From positions 1-13,340 of the forward strand of contig JAZSPM010000137.1 in the NCBI GenBank assembly GCA_045537455.1: a stretch of DNA of 13,340 nucleotides. Reading direction: 5' to 3'. This document shows, piece by piece, positions 6,331-12,737 of this stretch. The stretch comes from Ornithomonoglobus_A sp045537455 (GTDB lineage Bacteria > Bacillota > Clostridia > UBA1381). Position numbers and translations under genes: made by a program. Below the pieces are notes generated by a model that did not search any database, was not told where the DNA came from, and saw only the letters and a program-made list of their open reading frames with translations. Each line of letters opens with the position of its first letter. Position 1 is the stretch's first letter.

Positions 6331-6410
6331 TGTCGAAAACATCATATATAGCCAATCGAAAGACGTTGATTTGTGACTTTTGACGTCGTATTTTGTCTTA
6401 ATTTGTCGAT
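6331..6410 (+). promoter_or_regulatory. Spo0A-box-like sites upstream of spo0A
   Basis: TGTCGAA at 6331-6337 is an exact 0A box, and TGTCGAT at 6404-6410 differs by one base. The first lies about 18 bp upstream of the spo0A -35 box. In Bacillus and Clostridium relatives Spo0A binds such boxes, including at its own gene, so autoregulation is suggested. A 7-mer in AT-rich DNA can occur by chance. Confidence 0.5.
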
Positions 6411-6514
6411 AACTTACGGGAATATTTTTCCAAAATTTCTTTTAATTCTGCTTAATTCGTCAAGATATGCGGTAATTTCAGTTTTTTCTGTATAAAAGTG
6501 CAAGAAATATTATA

Positions 6515-6671
6515 GGGCATCTCTAAAAACCCCTTTTGAGAAAAACAGCTATGCACGACATCTGCTTCGTCAACCTCCCTTGGAGTGCGAAAGCACGCCT
6601 TCGGAAGCTTTTCTTGCAGCTGTCGTGCATAGCTGTTTTTTCTTTAATCAAACGAGTTTTTAGAGATGCCC
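6515..6671 (-). mobile_element. MITE family A, copy 3 (complete, reverse orientation)
   Basis: This 157-bp copy has the family ends and a TATA target duplication (6511-6514 and 6672-6675). Its orientation is opposite to the other three, judged by the CCCCTTTTGAG end being on the left. Its interior is the most palindromic of the set, with CAGCTATGCACGACA on the left matching TGTCGTGCATAGCTG on the right. It sits far upstream of spo0A, next to the left part of the mobile element. Confidence 0.92.
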
Positions 6672-6739
6672 TATATACGCAGTATCAGCTTGTAATATAA
6701 AAATAACCCTGCCAACTGAGAGTTCTTTATTATATTCTC

Positions 6740-6952
6740 TTATTCCTCTTCATCCGAACACTCCACCATTCCGTGTATAAGTTGAATGTAAATGCACTCT
6801 GCTCGGTCATGTTCCTCACCCTCGGTAGTCATCATCTGTCTGAGAAAGAAATCCTGTGCTTTCTCACGATCTTCCCAGACCTCTTTCTTGCCGTTACAGC
6901 TGATTGTAACCTTACGTGTTTTTGGCATTGCCAACTCAGAAATCATAAACAT
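6740..6952 (-). CDS. Small conserved protein of integrative elements, function unknown
   Basis: This 70-residue acidic-tailed protein contains PKTRKVTISCNGKKEVWEDREKAQDFFLRQMM, followed by EGEEHDRAECIYIQLIHG and an SDEEE end. It resembles short hypothetical proteins that I associate with integrative conjugative or mobilizable elements of Clostridia; this is from memory and not verified. GGAGG precedes the ATG, and a strong promoter with an overlapping inverted repeat lies just upstream. An internal ATG (MPKTRK, residue 9) is possible but has a weaker ribosome binding site. No catalytic motif is visible. It marks the left part of the mobile element in this window. Confidence 0.7.
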   Translation of the reverse strand: MFMISELAMPKTRKVTISCNGKKEVWEDREKAQDFFLRQMMTTEGEEHDRAECIYIQLIHGMVECSDEEE

Positions 6953-6984
6953 ATAATCGCCTCCAATAATTTTGTTGCGAATCT

Positions 6985-7013
6985 ATTATAGCGGACAGAA
7001 ATATGCTTGTCCA
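6985..7013 (-). promoter_or_regulatory. Promoter with overlapping GGACA inverted repeat
   Basis: On the minus strand TGGACA (7013-7008) and TATAAT (6990-6985) are 17 bp apart. The start point would be near 6978, with a ~26-base leader to the small gene at 6952. GGACA (6993-6997) and TGTCC (7008-7012) form an inverted repeat with a 10-bp gap, spanning from the -35 box toward the -10, as expected for a repressor operator. Confidence 0.7.
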
Positions 7014-7494
7014 GTTCTGTAGAATAATTGTAATAATTTTTGTGAAATGCGCAGCAAGAATTATAATTGCACCAGTGCATATTGCCTTGGATTTTATTTC
7101 CTTAGATCCAGCTTCTGAAAGAAAAAAGAATTATCCAGATTACAAAAATCCATTCTTTGATCTCCTTGAAATTATTCATATTCGGGGTCTTAGGGGCAAA
7201 CCCTTAACAAGAAGATGTATTTTGACGGGATTTGCTAAAATGTCCGACAATATACCTTGCTTGCTATACTTGAAAATGGTATTTTTTTGTCAGCAAAATC
7301 TTGCTTTATAACACACATACACACTTCGCACGTTACTCATTATTCGATTTTATTCTATTAACATTAAATGATAATATTTATATAAATTTATTTTAATATA
7401 TGTGGTGTAAAATAAACGTGTAAGTGTGTGAATCTTGTAATATGGGGATATTTTAGTGTGTGATTAATATGTTTTACACAGAAAGATGTGTGTA
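6991..7494. other. Gene-poor control region of the mobile element
   Basis: No convincing gene of normal size is seen here. The region holds a promoter at its left edge, an inverted repeat TTAGGGG-CAAA-CCCTTAA at 7190-7207, a short open minus frame (LANPVKIHLLVKGLPLRPRI) covering that repeat, a very AT-rich stretch (7340-7410), and GTGTG-rich repeats from 7311 to 7496 just after the stop of the replication gene. It is best read as a replication or transfer control region, by inference. Confidence 0.4.
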
Positions 7495-7496
7495 TC
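7311..7496. repeat. Iteron-like AAGTGTGTG repeats next to the replication gene
   Basis: AGTGTGTG occurs at 7423-7430 (followed by AAT) and at 7455-7462 (followed by ATT), and a related GATGTGTGTATC at 7485-7496. The inverted form CACACATACACACTT lies around 7314-7326. CACTTCGCACGTT (left) and AACGTGTAAGTG (7415-7426) form an imperfect inverted repeat around an ~80-bp AT-rich core. Such an arrangement is typical of origins served by a Rep or SF3 helicase. The replication gene ends inside this block. Confidence 0.4.
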
Positions 7497-7821
7497 AGTA
7501 TATTTTTGGCGGACGATATGTGTATTCTGCTCCGATAAAACCTCTTGCTCTTTTGCCTTCATTGTTAATGCAGTTTTCTGAATATGAAAGTCCATATTCA
7601 GATGCATTTGCTTTCAGAAAAGAAGTAAAGGTTTTCTGCGACAAAGCACTTATTCCGTTTATACTGCACCAGCTCGTATAAGCCCAGTAAAATTCACGGG
7701 AATGTATCTGCTTTGAAACATCAAATTTGAAGTTATATTCTCTCTCTAAAAATGGTATTATATTGTTCATTTCACGTTCTGCAAGTACAAGATTATTTTT
7801 TGCTTCTTCACTTAAGGGCAT
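7495..7821 (-). CDS. Detached C-terminal part of the replication protein
   Basis: This open frame of 108 residues begins with an ATG supplied by the MITE terminal repeat (GAGATGCCC), then runs in the frame of the original replication gene: SEEAKNNLVLAEREMNNI, a predicted winged-helix-like stretch around FYWAYTSWCSINGISALSQKTFTSFLK, and an end in GAEYTYRPPKIY. D5-type primase/helicases often end in such a DNA-binding domain. No good ribosome binding site precedes the MITE-borne ATG, so independent expression is doubtful. Confidence 0.45.
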   Translation of the reverse strand: MPLSEEAKNNLVLAEREMNNIIPFLEREYNFKFDVSKQIHSREFYWAYTSWCSINGISALSQKTFTSFLKANASEYGLSYSENCINNEGKRARGFIGAEYTYRPPKIY

Positions 7822-7973
7822 CTCTAAAAACTCGTTTGATTAAAGAAAAAACAGATAGGTATGGCAGCTGTAAGAAAACCTTCCGAAGGCGTGCTGTCGC
7901 ACTCCGAGGAAGGTTGACGCAGCAGATGTCGTGCTTAGCTGTTTTTTCTAAAAAGGGGTTTTTAGAGATGCCC
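7816..7973 (+). mobile_element. MITE family A, copy 4 (complete, inside the replication gene)
   Basis: This 158-bp copy has terminal inverted repeats GGGCATCTCTAAAAAC / TTTTTAGAGATGCCC and a TTAA duplication (7812-7815 and 7974-7977). It has the same orientation as copies 1 and 2. It adds eight residues (RASLKTPF) and a stop to the upstream half of the disrupted gene. Integrity of both ends and the duplication suggest a fairly recent insertion. Confidence 0.94.
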
Positions 7974-9234
7974 TTAAAGTAAACTCAAAATCATTGGCAA
8001 TTAATCGTTCCAATCCTTCTAGACACCAAAGAAAGATTCCCTCAATCTCTGAAATGAATTTTTCAGACAGATATTTGTCATTTACTCTGTTCTTGGAAAC
8101 AGGTTTTGCCGTGAGAATAATCTGTCTGCGAAAGAATCCTCGGCTTCTGTCATAAAGGGATGACAGGGGACTATTTCCGAATGCGATAATTCGTGAATAC
8201 AATTTTGCAAAAAAAGATGGTCTGCCTTTCGGCTCAATTTCAAGGAGAATTTCCGATGAAATAAGCTGTTTCAAAAAGTCTGTTTTTTCAAGTGCGGATA
8301 TGTCCATATCATCATCAAGCATACACATTTTTCCTACAAGTTTTACTCTTGAAAATCGTGCTTTGCTTCCGTTATCAAGGTCGGAAATGCTTCCGTTGAC
8401 AATATTGTTATTGCCCATAAGTTCATAAAGGACTCTGCCGATTCTCGATTTGCCTTCACCACCGTTTCCGATAATCATAAGCATCTTTTGCGCTCGTGTA
8501 CTTGGTATGAGCAGATAACCCATATATTCCTGCAATGTCATAACATCTTCTTCGGACAAAAGCTGATTTAAAAATTCAATCCATTTATCCGATTTAGGTG
8601 CATCAGCTTTATAGTCAACATCAAGCCTGTTCATTGTAAATATCTTGTCTGTGTAAAATCTGAATTTACCGTTCTTGATTTTCAGCATTCCATTACGCAC
8701 GTGAATGACATTTTCATTGAGAGCAGGCGGTGGAGTGTAGCATTTATATTTCAATGCTTCAATAATTCTTTTTGTTCTGTCAGCAATATTTCGGATGACA
8801 TATGGCTTTATCAACTCATAGATCTCTTTTGACAGCTCCGATAAATTGTATTCGCCGTTTAAGTCAAAAAACACATTGTTAATGCAGTATAACCGGTGAT
8901 TTTCAAGATATTGTGTGCAGAAAATATCCTCGTTGACATTGTTACCATCCCACCATTCAGGACGCTCTGTTTGATAGCAGTCTTTTTTCTTTTTAGCTGC
9001 ATTCTGTTCCTTTAACACTTTTAATGCTTTTTCCTTATATGGCTGTACAAGACGGTCGAAATCTCCCGTAAGCTTATACTGTCTTGCTACCTGACGAAGT
9101 GATGTGATATATTGCGATATTGCGATTTCATCAGGGAGGGTGAGGATTTTTTCATAGATTTCGGTATTGTTGAGAATATCATCATAAGTTGCTGTATTAC
9201 CTTTTCCAGACAGCTCATTCGGGATATTATTCAT
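7948..9234 (-). CDS. Truncated SF3 helicase as now encoded
   Basis: This is the 428-residue product actually readable today from the 5' part of the split replication gene. It holds the entire helicase core and then ends in RASLKTPF encoded by the MITE end. GAGGT precedes the ATG, and the ATG overlaps the upstream stop as ATGAATAA. The N-terminal 80 residues are helical and charged; residues ~95-210 correspond to the D5 N-terminal region linking to the ATPase. Loss of the C-terminal domain could impair origin recognition. A primase active site was not seen. Confidence 0.8.
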   Translation of the reverse strand: MNNIPNELSGKGNTATYDDILNNTEIYEKILTLPDEIAISQYITSLRQVARQYKLTGDFDRLVQPYKEKALKVLKEQNAAKKKKDCYQTERPEWWDGNNVNEDIFCTQYLENHRLYCINNVFFDLNGEYNLSELSKEIYELIKPYVIRNIADRTKRIIEALKYKCYTPPPALNENVIHVRNGMLKIKNGKFRFYTDKIFTMNRLDVDYKADAPKSDKWIEFLNQLLSEEDVMTLQEYMGYLLIPSTRAQKMLMIIGNGGEGKSRIGRVLYELMGNNNIVNGSISDLDNGSKARFSRVKLVGKMCMLDDDMDISALEKTDFLKQLISSEILLEIEPKGRPSFFAKLYSRIIAFGNSPLSSLYDRSRGFFRRQIILTAKPVSKNRVNDKYLSEKFISEIEGIFLWCLEGLERLIANDFEFTLRASLKTPF

Positions 9235-9472
9235 TATCTAATACCTCGCTTTTGGCAATCTCACGAAAATAGCCTAAATCCTCCCATACTTTCTTGTCAG
9301 GACAAAGATAGTTGTATTCACTTGAACCGTCCTTCTTGAAAGCATATCCAAAGCGGAATATGCCTCTCTGTAAGCCTATTCTGATGTACTGCGGGTCTTT
9401 GCCTGTTGCCTGTGCGATTTCCTTGATAGGAACATTTCTGCCCGTAAAAGTCGGCATAAAATCATTTTTCAT
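9227..9472 (-). CDS. Small HTH protein, excisionase-like
   Basis: This 81-residue protein contains NVPIKEIAQATGKDPQYIRIGLQRGIFRFGYAFKK, the winged-helix pattern of small helper proteins that lie directly ahead of replication genes in Clostridial integrative elements. They may act as excisionase-type DNA-bending proteins or replication accessory factors. GGAGG lies eight bases before the ATG. The stop overlaps the start of the helicase gene by 8 bases, so the two are one transcription unit driven by the divergent promoter at 9571-9599. Whether it acts in excision, replication or regulation cannot be decided from sequence. Confidence 0.75.
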   Translation of the reverse strand: MKNDFMPTFTGRNVPIKEIAQATGKDPQYIRIGLQRGIFRFGYAFKKDGSSEYNYLCPDKKVWEDLGYFREIAKSEVLDNE

Positions 9473-9543
9473 TCTGTTACCTCCGATTATCTCTCTTTCT
9501 CTAATCGTTTTTTATTGCGTTTGAAAGAAATTCAGAAAAGCTC

Positions 9544-9572
9544 TTGACAACTCTCTGAGTTTCTGTTATAAT
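9544..9572 (+). promoter_or_regulatory. Consensus sigma-A promoter for the regulator-integrase operon
   Basis: TTGACA at 9544-9549 and TATAAT at 9567-9572 with a 17-bp spacer are a perfect match to the vegetative promoter consensus. Transcription would start near 9579 and give a ~125-base leader before the regulator gene. Its -10 box overlaps the -10 box of the opposite promoter. Confidence 0.88.
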
Positions 9573-9599
9573 TGTATCATAAAAATCCAGACATTTCAA
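9571..9599 (-). promoter_or_regulatory. Sigma-A promoter for the HTH-replication operon
   Basis: On the minus strand TTGAAA (9599-9594) and TACAAT (9576-9571) are 17 bp apart, five of six matches in each box. Transcription would start near 9564 and run left into the HTH gene at 9472. The promoter shares bases 9571-9572 with the plus-strand -10, so RNA polymerase can hardly occupy both at once. Confidence 0.8.
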
Positions 9600-9605
9600 T
9601 TGTCT
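9589..9605. promoter_or_regulatory. Palindromic operator candidate
   Basis: AGACATTTCAATTGTCT is a 17-bp palindrome with one mismatched pair and a central C. It fully covers the -35 box of the minus-strand promoter and lies just downstream of the plus-strand start point. It is the expected type of site for the XRE regulator encoded immediately to the right. Confidence 0.6.
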
Positions 9606-9704
9606 TGATTAAAATAGTACATACACAAATCTATCACAATTACTACTCCATCGGTAAAATAAAAAACGAAGAATTAGCTGGGGGAGCAATGAAAGGGGAA
9701 ACAA

Positions 9705-10475
9705 ATGAAAATATTAGACCAAGAGAAAACAAGAGCCAATATTGTAGCTCTGAGAAATGAAAGAGGGCTGTCACAAAATCAGCTTGCTGAGACTCTCGGT
9801 GCATCAAGAACTCACTATAATGGAATCGAAAACGGAAAAGCAACGATTACCGAAAAATATGTAATTACGCTTGCAGGATTTTACGGTGTTGATTATAAGG
9901 ATATAGCTGTCTATGCTGAAAGTTATGATGCTGAGTATTACGATGCGTTAAGTAAATTCAATCATCTTATGAGCGATAACTTTGATAGTCTTAAATCTCG
10001 TGCCGTATTGCTTGATACAGCTACGTTTACAGGAAAACAGAACAGAAATATTCTGTCAACTATTCTTTATAATCTCGGCTATACCCTTGAAATAAAGGCA
10101 TCTCAGGATGTCTGGAGTGACTATTTTACTCTTTCACAGACAGGAGACGGCCAACCTGTTTATGATATGCCGAGAGAATTGATAGAACTTTTTTCTGAGG
10201 GCTACGTTATTGCATTAAAAAAGACAGGCAAAACTATGTGTTACCTGTCTGTAAGTGAATATTTGCAGTTTGAGAATTATCTTGTTATGACAGTAAAGGG
10301 ATTTACTTCATCAAATATCAGTGATTTTAAGAAATTTACTGTCAATAAAGAGGAAAATGAAGAAGAAACTCCGATAAATGAATTAAGAACGGAACTTGAA
10401 AGGATTACCGAAATTCTCGGATATTGTCGTGAAGCGATTGAACGCAGAGAGGGAAAGATAAATGAAAATGGCTAA
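9705..10475 (+). CDS. XRE-family HTH transcriptional regulator
   Basis: This 256-residue protein starts with an XRE/Cro-CI HTH domain at about 12-66 (IVALRNERGLSQNQLAETLGASRTHYNGIENGKATIT). A larger domain of ~150 residues without a recognised enzymatic motif follows, then a charged C-terminal helix (ELRTELERITEILGYCREAIERR) that may form a coiled coil for dimerisation. GAAAGGGG lies upstream of the ATG. It is probably the element's CI-like master repressor, placed beside its divergent promoter pair. It overlaps the integrase gene by 14 bases, so the two are co-transcribed and probably translationally coupled. The role as repressor is inferred from domain and position. Confidence 0.85.
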   Translation: MKILDQEKTRANIVALRNERGLSQNQLAETLGASRTHYNGIENGKATITEKYVITLAGFYGVDYKDIAVYAESYDAEYYDALSKFNHLMSDNFDSLKSRAVLLDTATFTGKQNRNILSTILYNLGYTLEIKASQDVWSDYFTLSQTGDGQPVYDMPRELIELFSEGYVIALKKTGKTMCYLSVSEYLQFENYLVMTVKGFTSSNISDFKKFTVNKEENEEETPINELRTELERITEILGYCREAIERREGKINENG

Positions 10476-11511
10476 TGGTGTAGGCTCAGTCTACAAGCTA
10501 TCGGGGAACAGGAGAAATCCATATATTGTGCGTAAGACAACAGGTTGGGATATTAATACCGAAACTGGCAAAAGGAAACAGCTATATGTAACTATCGGAT
10601 ACGCTCCGACAAGAGCAAAAGGACTTGAAATGCTAATGGATTACAATAAAAATCCTTATGACGTTGAAGCATCTAAGATTACATTTGCTGAGGTTTATGA
10701 GAAATGGTCTGCGGAAAAATTTCTCACTATATCAGAATCCAATAAAAAAGGATATCAGGCATCATACAAGAGCTGCGAAGCTTTGCACAACAGAATATTC
10801 AAGGAACTGAAATTGACTGATTTACAGGGGATTATAGATCATTGTGGTAAGAATTATCCAACTCTTCGTAAACTAAAAGTCCTGCTTAATCAGATGTATG
10901 AGTATGCTATGAAGTATGAGATTTGCAATAAGGACTACTCTCAATATGTTGATATTCTGAAATTCAAGGATAAGAATCCTAATAAGACGGATCGTACGCC
11001 TTTCAACGCTGATGAAATTAACGCTTTGTGGGTGCAGAAAGATAATATCTATGCTCAGATAGTGCTTATGCTCATTTACAGCGGTGTGAGAGTATCGGAA
11101 CTGCTTGACCTGAAGCGCAAGAATGTGCATATTGATGAACACTATTTTGAAGTTGTAGAGAGCAAAACTGAAAGCGGTATTCGTATTGTGCCAATTGCTG
11201 ATAAGATTTATCCGTTCTTCAAGCAATGGTATGAAAACGGCTGCGAATACTTAATTCATACTTCTGACGGAAAGCATTTCAGTTACCGTAATTATTATGA
11301 TTCCTATTGGTCACCTGTAATGGAACTGATAGGCTGTTCACACAAGCCTCACGATACCCGTCACACCTGCATCTCAATGATGACCGAGAAGGAAATATCG
11401 CCTACGATGATAAAGAAAATCGTCGGTCATTCAGGTGCTATGTCGCTTACTGAAAAGGTATATACGCATATTAATGTACAGGAACTGTTGAAGGCTATCA
11501 ATAAGATATAG
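10462..11511 (+). CDS. int: Tyrosine recombinase (integrase) of the mobile element
   Basis: This 349-residue protein has the phage-type integrase layout: an N-terminal arm-binding region (1-70), a core-binding helical domain (75-165) and a catalytic domain. The catalytic residues are all visible: R210 in GVRVSELLDL, K235 in the beta-hairpin ESKTESG, H297 and R300 in HDTRHT, H323 in VGHSG and the nucleophile Y334 in VYTHI. It should therefore be an active enzyme that integrates and excises the element. The start may be the ATG at 10462 or the one at 10468; GAGGGAAAG upstream fits either. It overlaps the regulator gene and is followed by a weak hairpin. The likely target is the 3' end of rpsI to the right. 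Confidence 0.93.
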   Translation: MKMANGVGSVYKLSGNRRNPYIVRKTTGWDINTETGKRKQLYVTIGYAPTRAKGLEMLMDYNKNPYDVEASKITFAEVYEKWSAEKFLTISESNKKGYQASYKSCEALHNRIFKELKLTDLQGIIDHCGKNYPTLRKLKVLLNQMYEYAMKYEICNKDYSQYVDILKFKDKNPNKTDRTPFNADEINALWVQKDNIYAQIVLMLIYSGVRVSELLDLKRKNVHIDEHYFEVVESKTESGIRIVPIADKIYPFFKQWYENGCEYLIHTSDGKHFSYRNYYDSYWSPVMELIGCSHKPHDTRHTCISMMTEKEISPTMIKKIVGHSGAMSLTEKVYTHINVQELLKAINKI

Positions 11512-11524
11512 GTATAAAAATAAC

Positions 11525-11563
11525 CGCTGAGGGAAGTAATTTATCTCTCAGCGATTATACTTT
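11525..11563 (+). terminator. Possible terminator after the integrase gene
   Basis: CGCTGAG (11525-11531) pairs with CTCAGCG (11547-11553) around a 15-base loop, followed by ATTATACTTTT. The T-tract is broken, so the terminator would be weak. It lies between two convergent genes and might serve both. Confidence 0.45.
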
Positions 11564-12645
11564 TATGTATTTGATGTTTTTTCTTCTTTGGTGAGTACAT
11601 GAATAACAAGTTTCATATGCCGTTGCTCGCAGTTGGCTTGCGTGTTTATAAAATGCTCAGGTTTATTATACCTATCGCACATATGGTTATGATAGACCAT
11701 TGACCATACATATTTTTTTAATACACGTTCTTGAGACTCGAACCCTTTTATATTATCTGTTGTTAATGAAGTATAATTGCTGTACTTTATAAGCTTTTGC
11801 TCAACTATTTGCTTGTGTGAAGCAAGAATAGCATCAATGTTTGGAAATGATTTAGGCAACTTCTCATAGTCTGACGGATACAGCTGCTTCATGATTTCCA
11901 TTGCTCGTGATAACGCTTGTTCAGGCATATAGGCTCGAATATCCAAACTATATAAATATGATAAACACCACACTTCATCAGCACATCTATAAAGCAGGTT
12001 TAAAGAAAGATTACGTTGGAGTATTTCTTGATTCATTAATTGTATAAATTTAAACTTAAATTCATTATCTTCATCTGAAATGGTTTCACCATTATTTGTC
12101 CTATTTTCAATTGATATGGCTCGTTCGGCATCATCCTGAGAGTATAGCTGAACAGTTTCTAAAAAGGCAATTATTTTCTCTGAAACAGCAATTCGTGGAT
12201 GAAAAGTGGATTCTTCCATTTTTACTGCTTCAATTAACCCCTCACCGAAGATATAATCATCATTAATTGACATTTTTCCTTTAGTAAAGCCTCCCCGAAG
12301 GAACAAGCCATATTCAATTATAAATCTTCGTTGTATCTCGGATATTAATCCCATAAAAGTTAGAATCCGAGATTTTTCTTTTGTGACATCATCTCCAACT
12401 TCGATACACAAAGTAATGTTATCTGAAAATATTTTTGATTGAATATGTAGGTTACCAACCTCAGAAGCCATAGGCGAATCGTTGAATGATTTTACATAGC
12501 CAACGATATTAGTTATTGCTGAATGTATTGTGTTCAAGAATTCGGAGGCTTTATCAGGTGTTTCTTTAAAGAAAGCTTGATAGCCTAAAGTATCAAAATA
12601 AGCAATGTAGTATTCCTTTATAGGATTAGCGATATTGTTTTCCAT
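11563..12645 (-). CDS. Class III nucleotidyl cyclase-like protein (putative defence or signalling cargo)
   Basis: The start at 12645 is chosen because AAGAAGGT lies eight bases upstream; an in-frame start at 12684 falls within a hairpin. In the resulting 360 residues, the first 160 show class III cyclase motif order: a first metal-site Asp D18 in YFDTLGYQAFF (compare FDIxGFT), a second Asp D75 in KIFSDNITLCIEV (compare GDxxxxxF), the strand FLRGGFTKGKMS, and FGEGLIEAVKMEESTFHPRIAVSEKI (compare fGxxVNxAARLE...vS). The usual transition-state Asn and Arg appear as Ile and Lys, so activity may differ or be lost. The remaining ~200 residues are helical and unassigned. Pycsar cyclases have this fold, but no effector gene (TIR or membrane) lies beside it. 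It sits between integrase and attachment site, a common cargo position. Confidence 0.65.
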   Translation of the reverse strand: MENNIANPIKEYYIAYFDTLGYQAFFKETPDKASEFLNTIHSAITNIVGYVKSFNDSPMASEVGNLHIQSKIFSDNITLCIEVGDDVTKEKSRILTFMGLISEIQRRFIIEYGLFLRGGFTKGKMSINDDYIFGEGLIEAVKMEESTFHPRIAVSEKIIAFLETVQLYSQDDAERAISIENRTNNGETISDEDNEFKFKFIQLMNQEILQRNLSLNLLYRCADEVWCLSYLYSLDIRAYMPEQALSRAMEIMKQLYPSDYEKLPKSFPNIDAILASHKQIVEQKLIKYSNYTSLTTDNIKGFESQERVLKKYVWSMVYHNHMCDRYNKPEHFINTQANCEQRHMKLVIHVLTKEEKTSNT

Positions 12646-12670
12646 ATTCAACCTTCTTTCTATTACAAAT

Positions 12671-12698
12671 AAGGCATCCATCAACCGATGAATGCCTT
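12671..12698. terminator. Hairpin between rpsI and the cargo gene
   Basis: AAGGCATCCATC (12671-12682) pairs with GATGAATGCCTT (12687-12698), 11 of 12 bp, around the loop AACC. TTTTTT (12701-12706) follows on the plus strand, making a good terminator for rightward transcription. On the minus strand only ATTTGT follows, so for rpsI read-through it would be weak. It lies just upstream of the cargo gene start. Confidence 0.6.
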
Positions 12699-12706
12699 GA
12701 TTTTTT

Positions 12707-12737
12707 GTTAGTTACCCGTTAGTTACGTGTTAGTTAC
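12707..12737 (+). repeat. Three GTTAGTTAC direct repeats, 11-bp period (putative integrase arm sites)
   Basis: Identical 9-mers GTTAGTTAC start at 12707, 12718 and 12729, separated by CC and GT. The period is close to one helical turn, so all copies face the same side of the DNA. Short direct repeats of this kind near an attachment core are typical arm-type sites for tyrosine integrases. They lie about 90 bp from the rpsI stop codon. Confidence 0.6.

Larger units (their letters stand above)
7495..9234 (-). pseudogene. SF3/D5-type replication helicase gene, split by a MITE
   Basis: The gene is read from 9234 leftwards, interrupted at 7977-7812 by a family A MITE, and resumes to a stop at 7495. 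The 5' piece (about 420 native codons) carries a D5/P4-type helicase: Walker A GNGGEGKS (256-263), Walker B CMLDDD (304-309), sensor IIAFGNS (349-355) and a probable arginine finger in RSRGFFRR. Such proteins unwind the replication origin of phage satellites and mobilizable elements. The 3' piece supplies ~107 residues, probably DNA-binding. Removing the MITE with one TTAA restores an uninterrupted frame reading ...EFTL-SEEAKNN.... The start overlaps the preceding gene by 8 bases, so translation is probably coupled. The truncated protein keeps all helicase motifs and might still work. Confidence 0.85.

Noticed and set aside
6680..6760. Search for a second copy of the rpsI 3' end as the left attachment site
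   Set aside because: Only short, scattered similarity (such as AACTGAG near a TTCT run) was seen; no convincing direct repeat of the rpsI end.
7003..7311. 102-codon open frame on the plus strand
   Set aside because: It begins within the minus-strand promoter, has no Shine-Dalgarno, and its composition looks like translated non-coding DNA.
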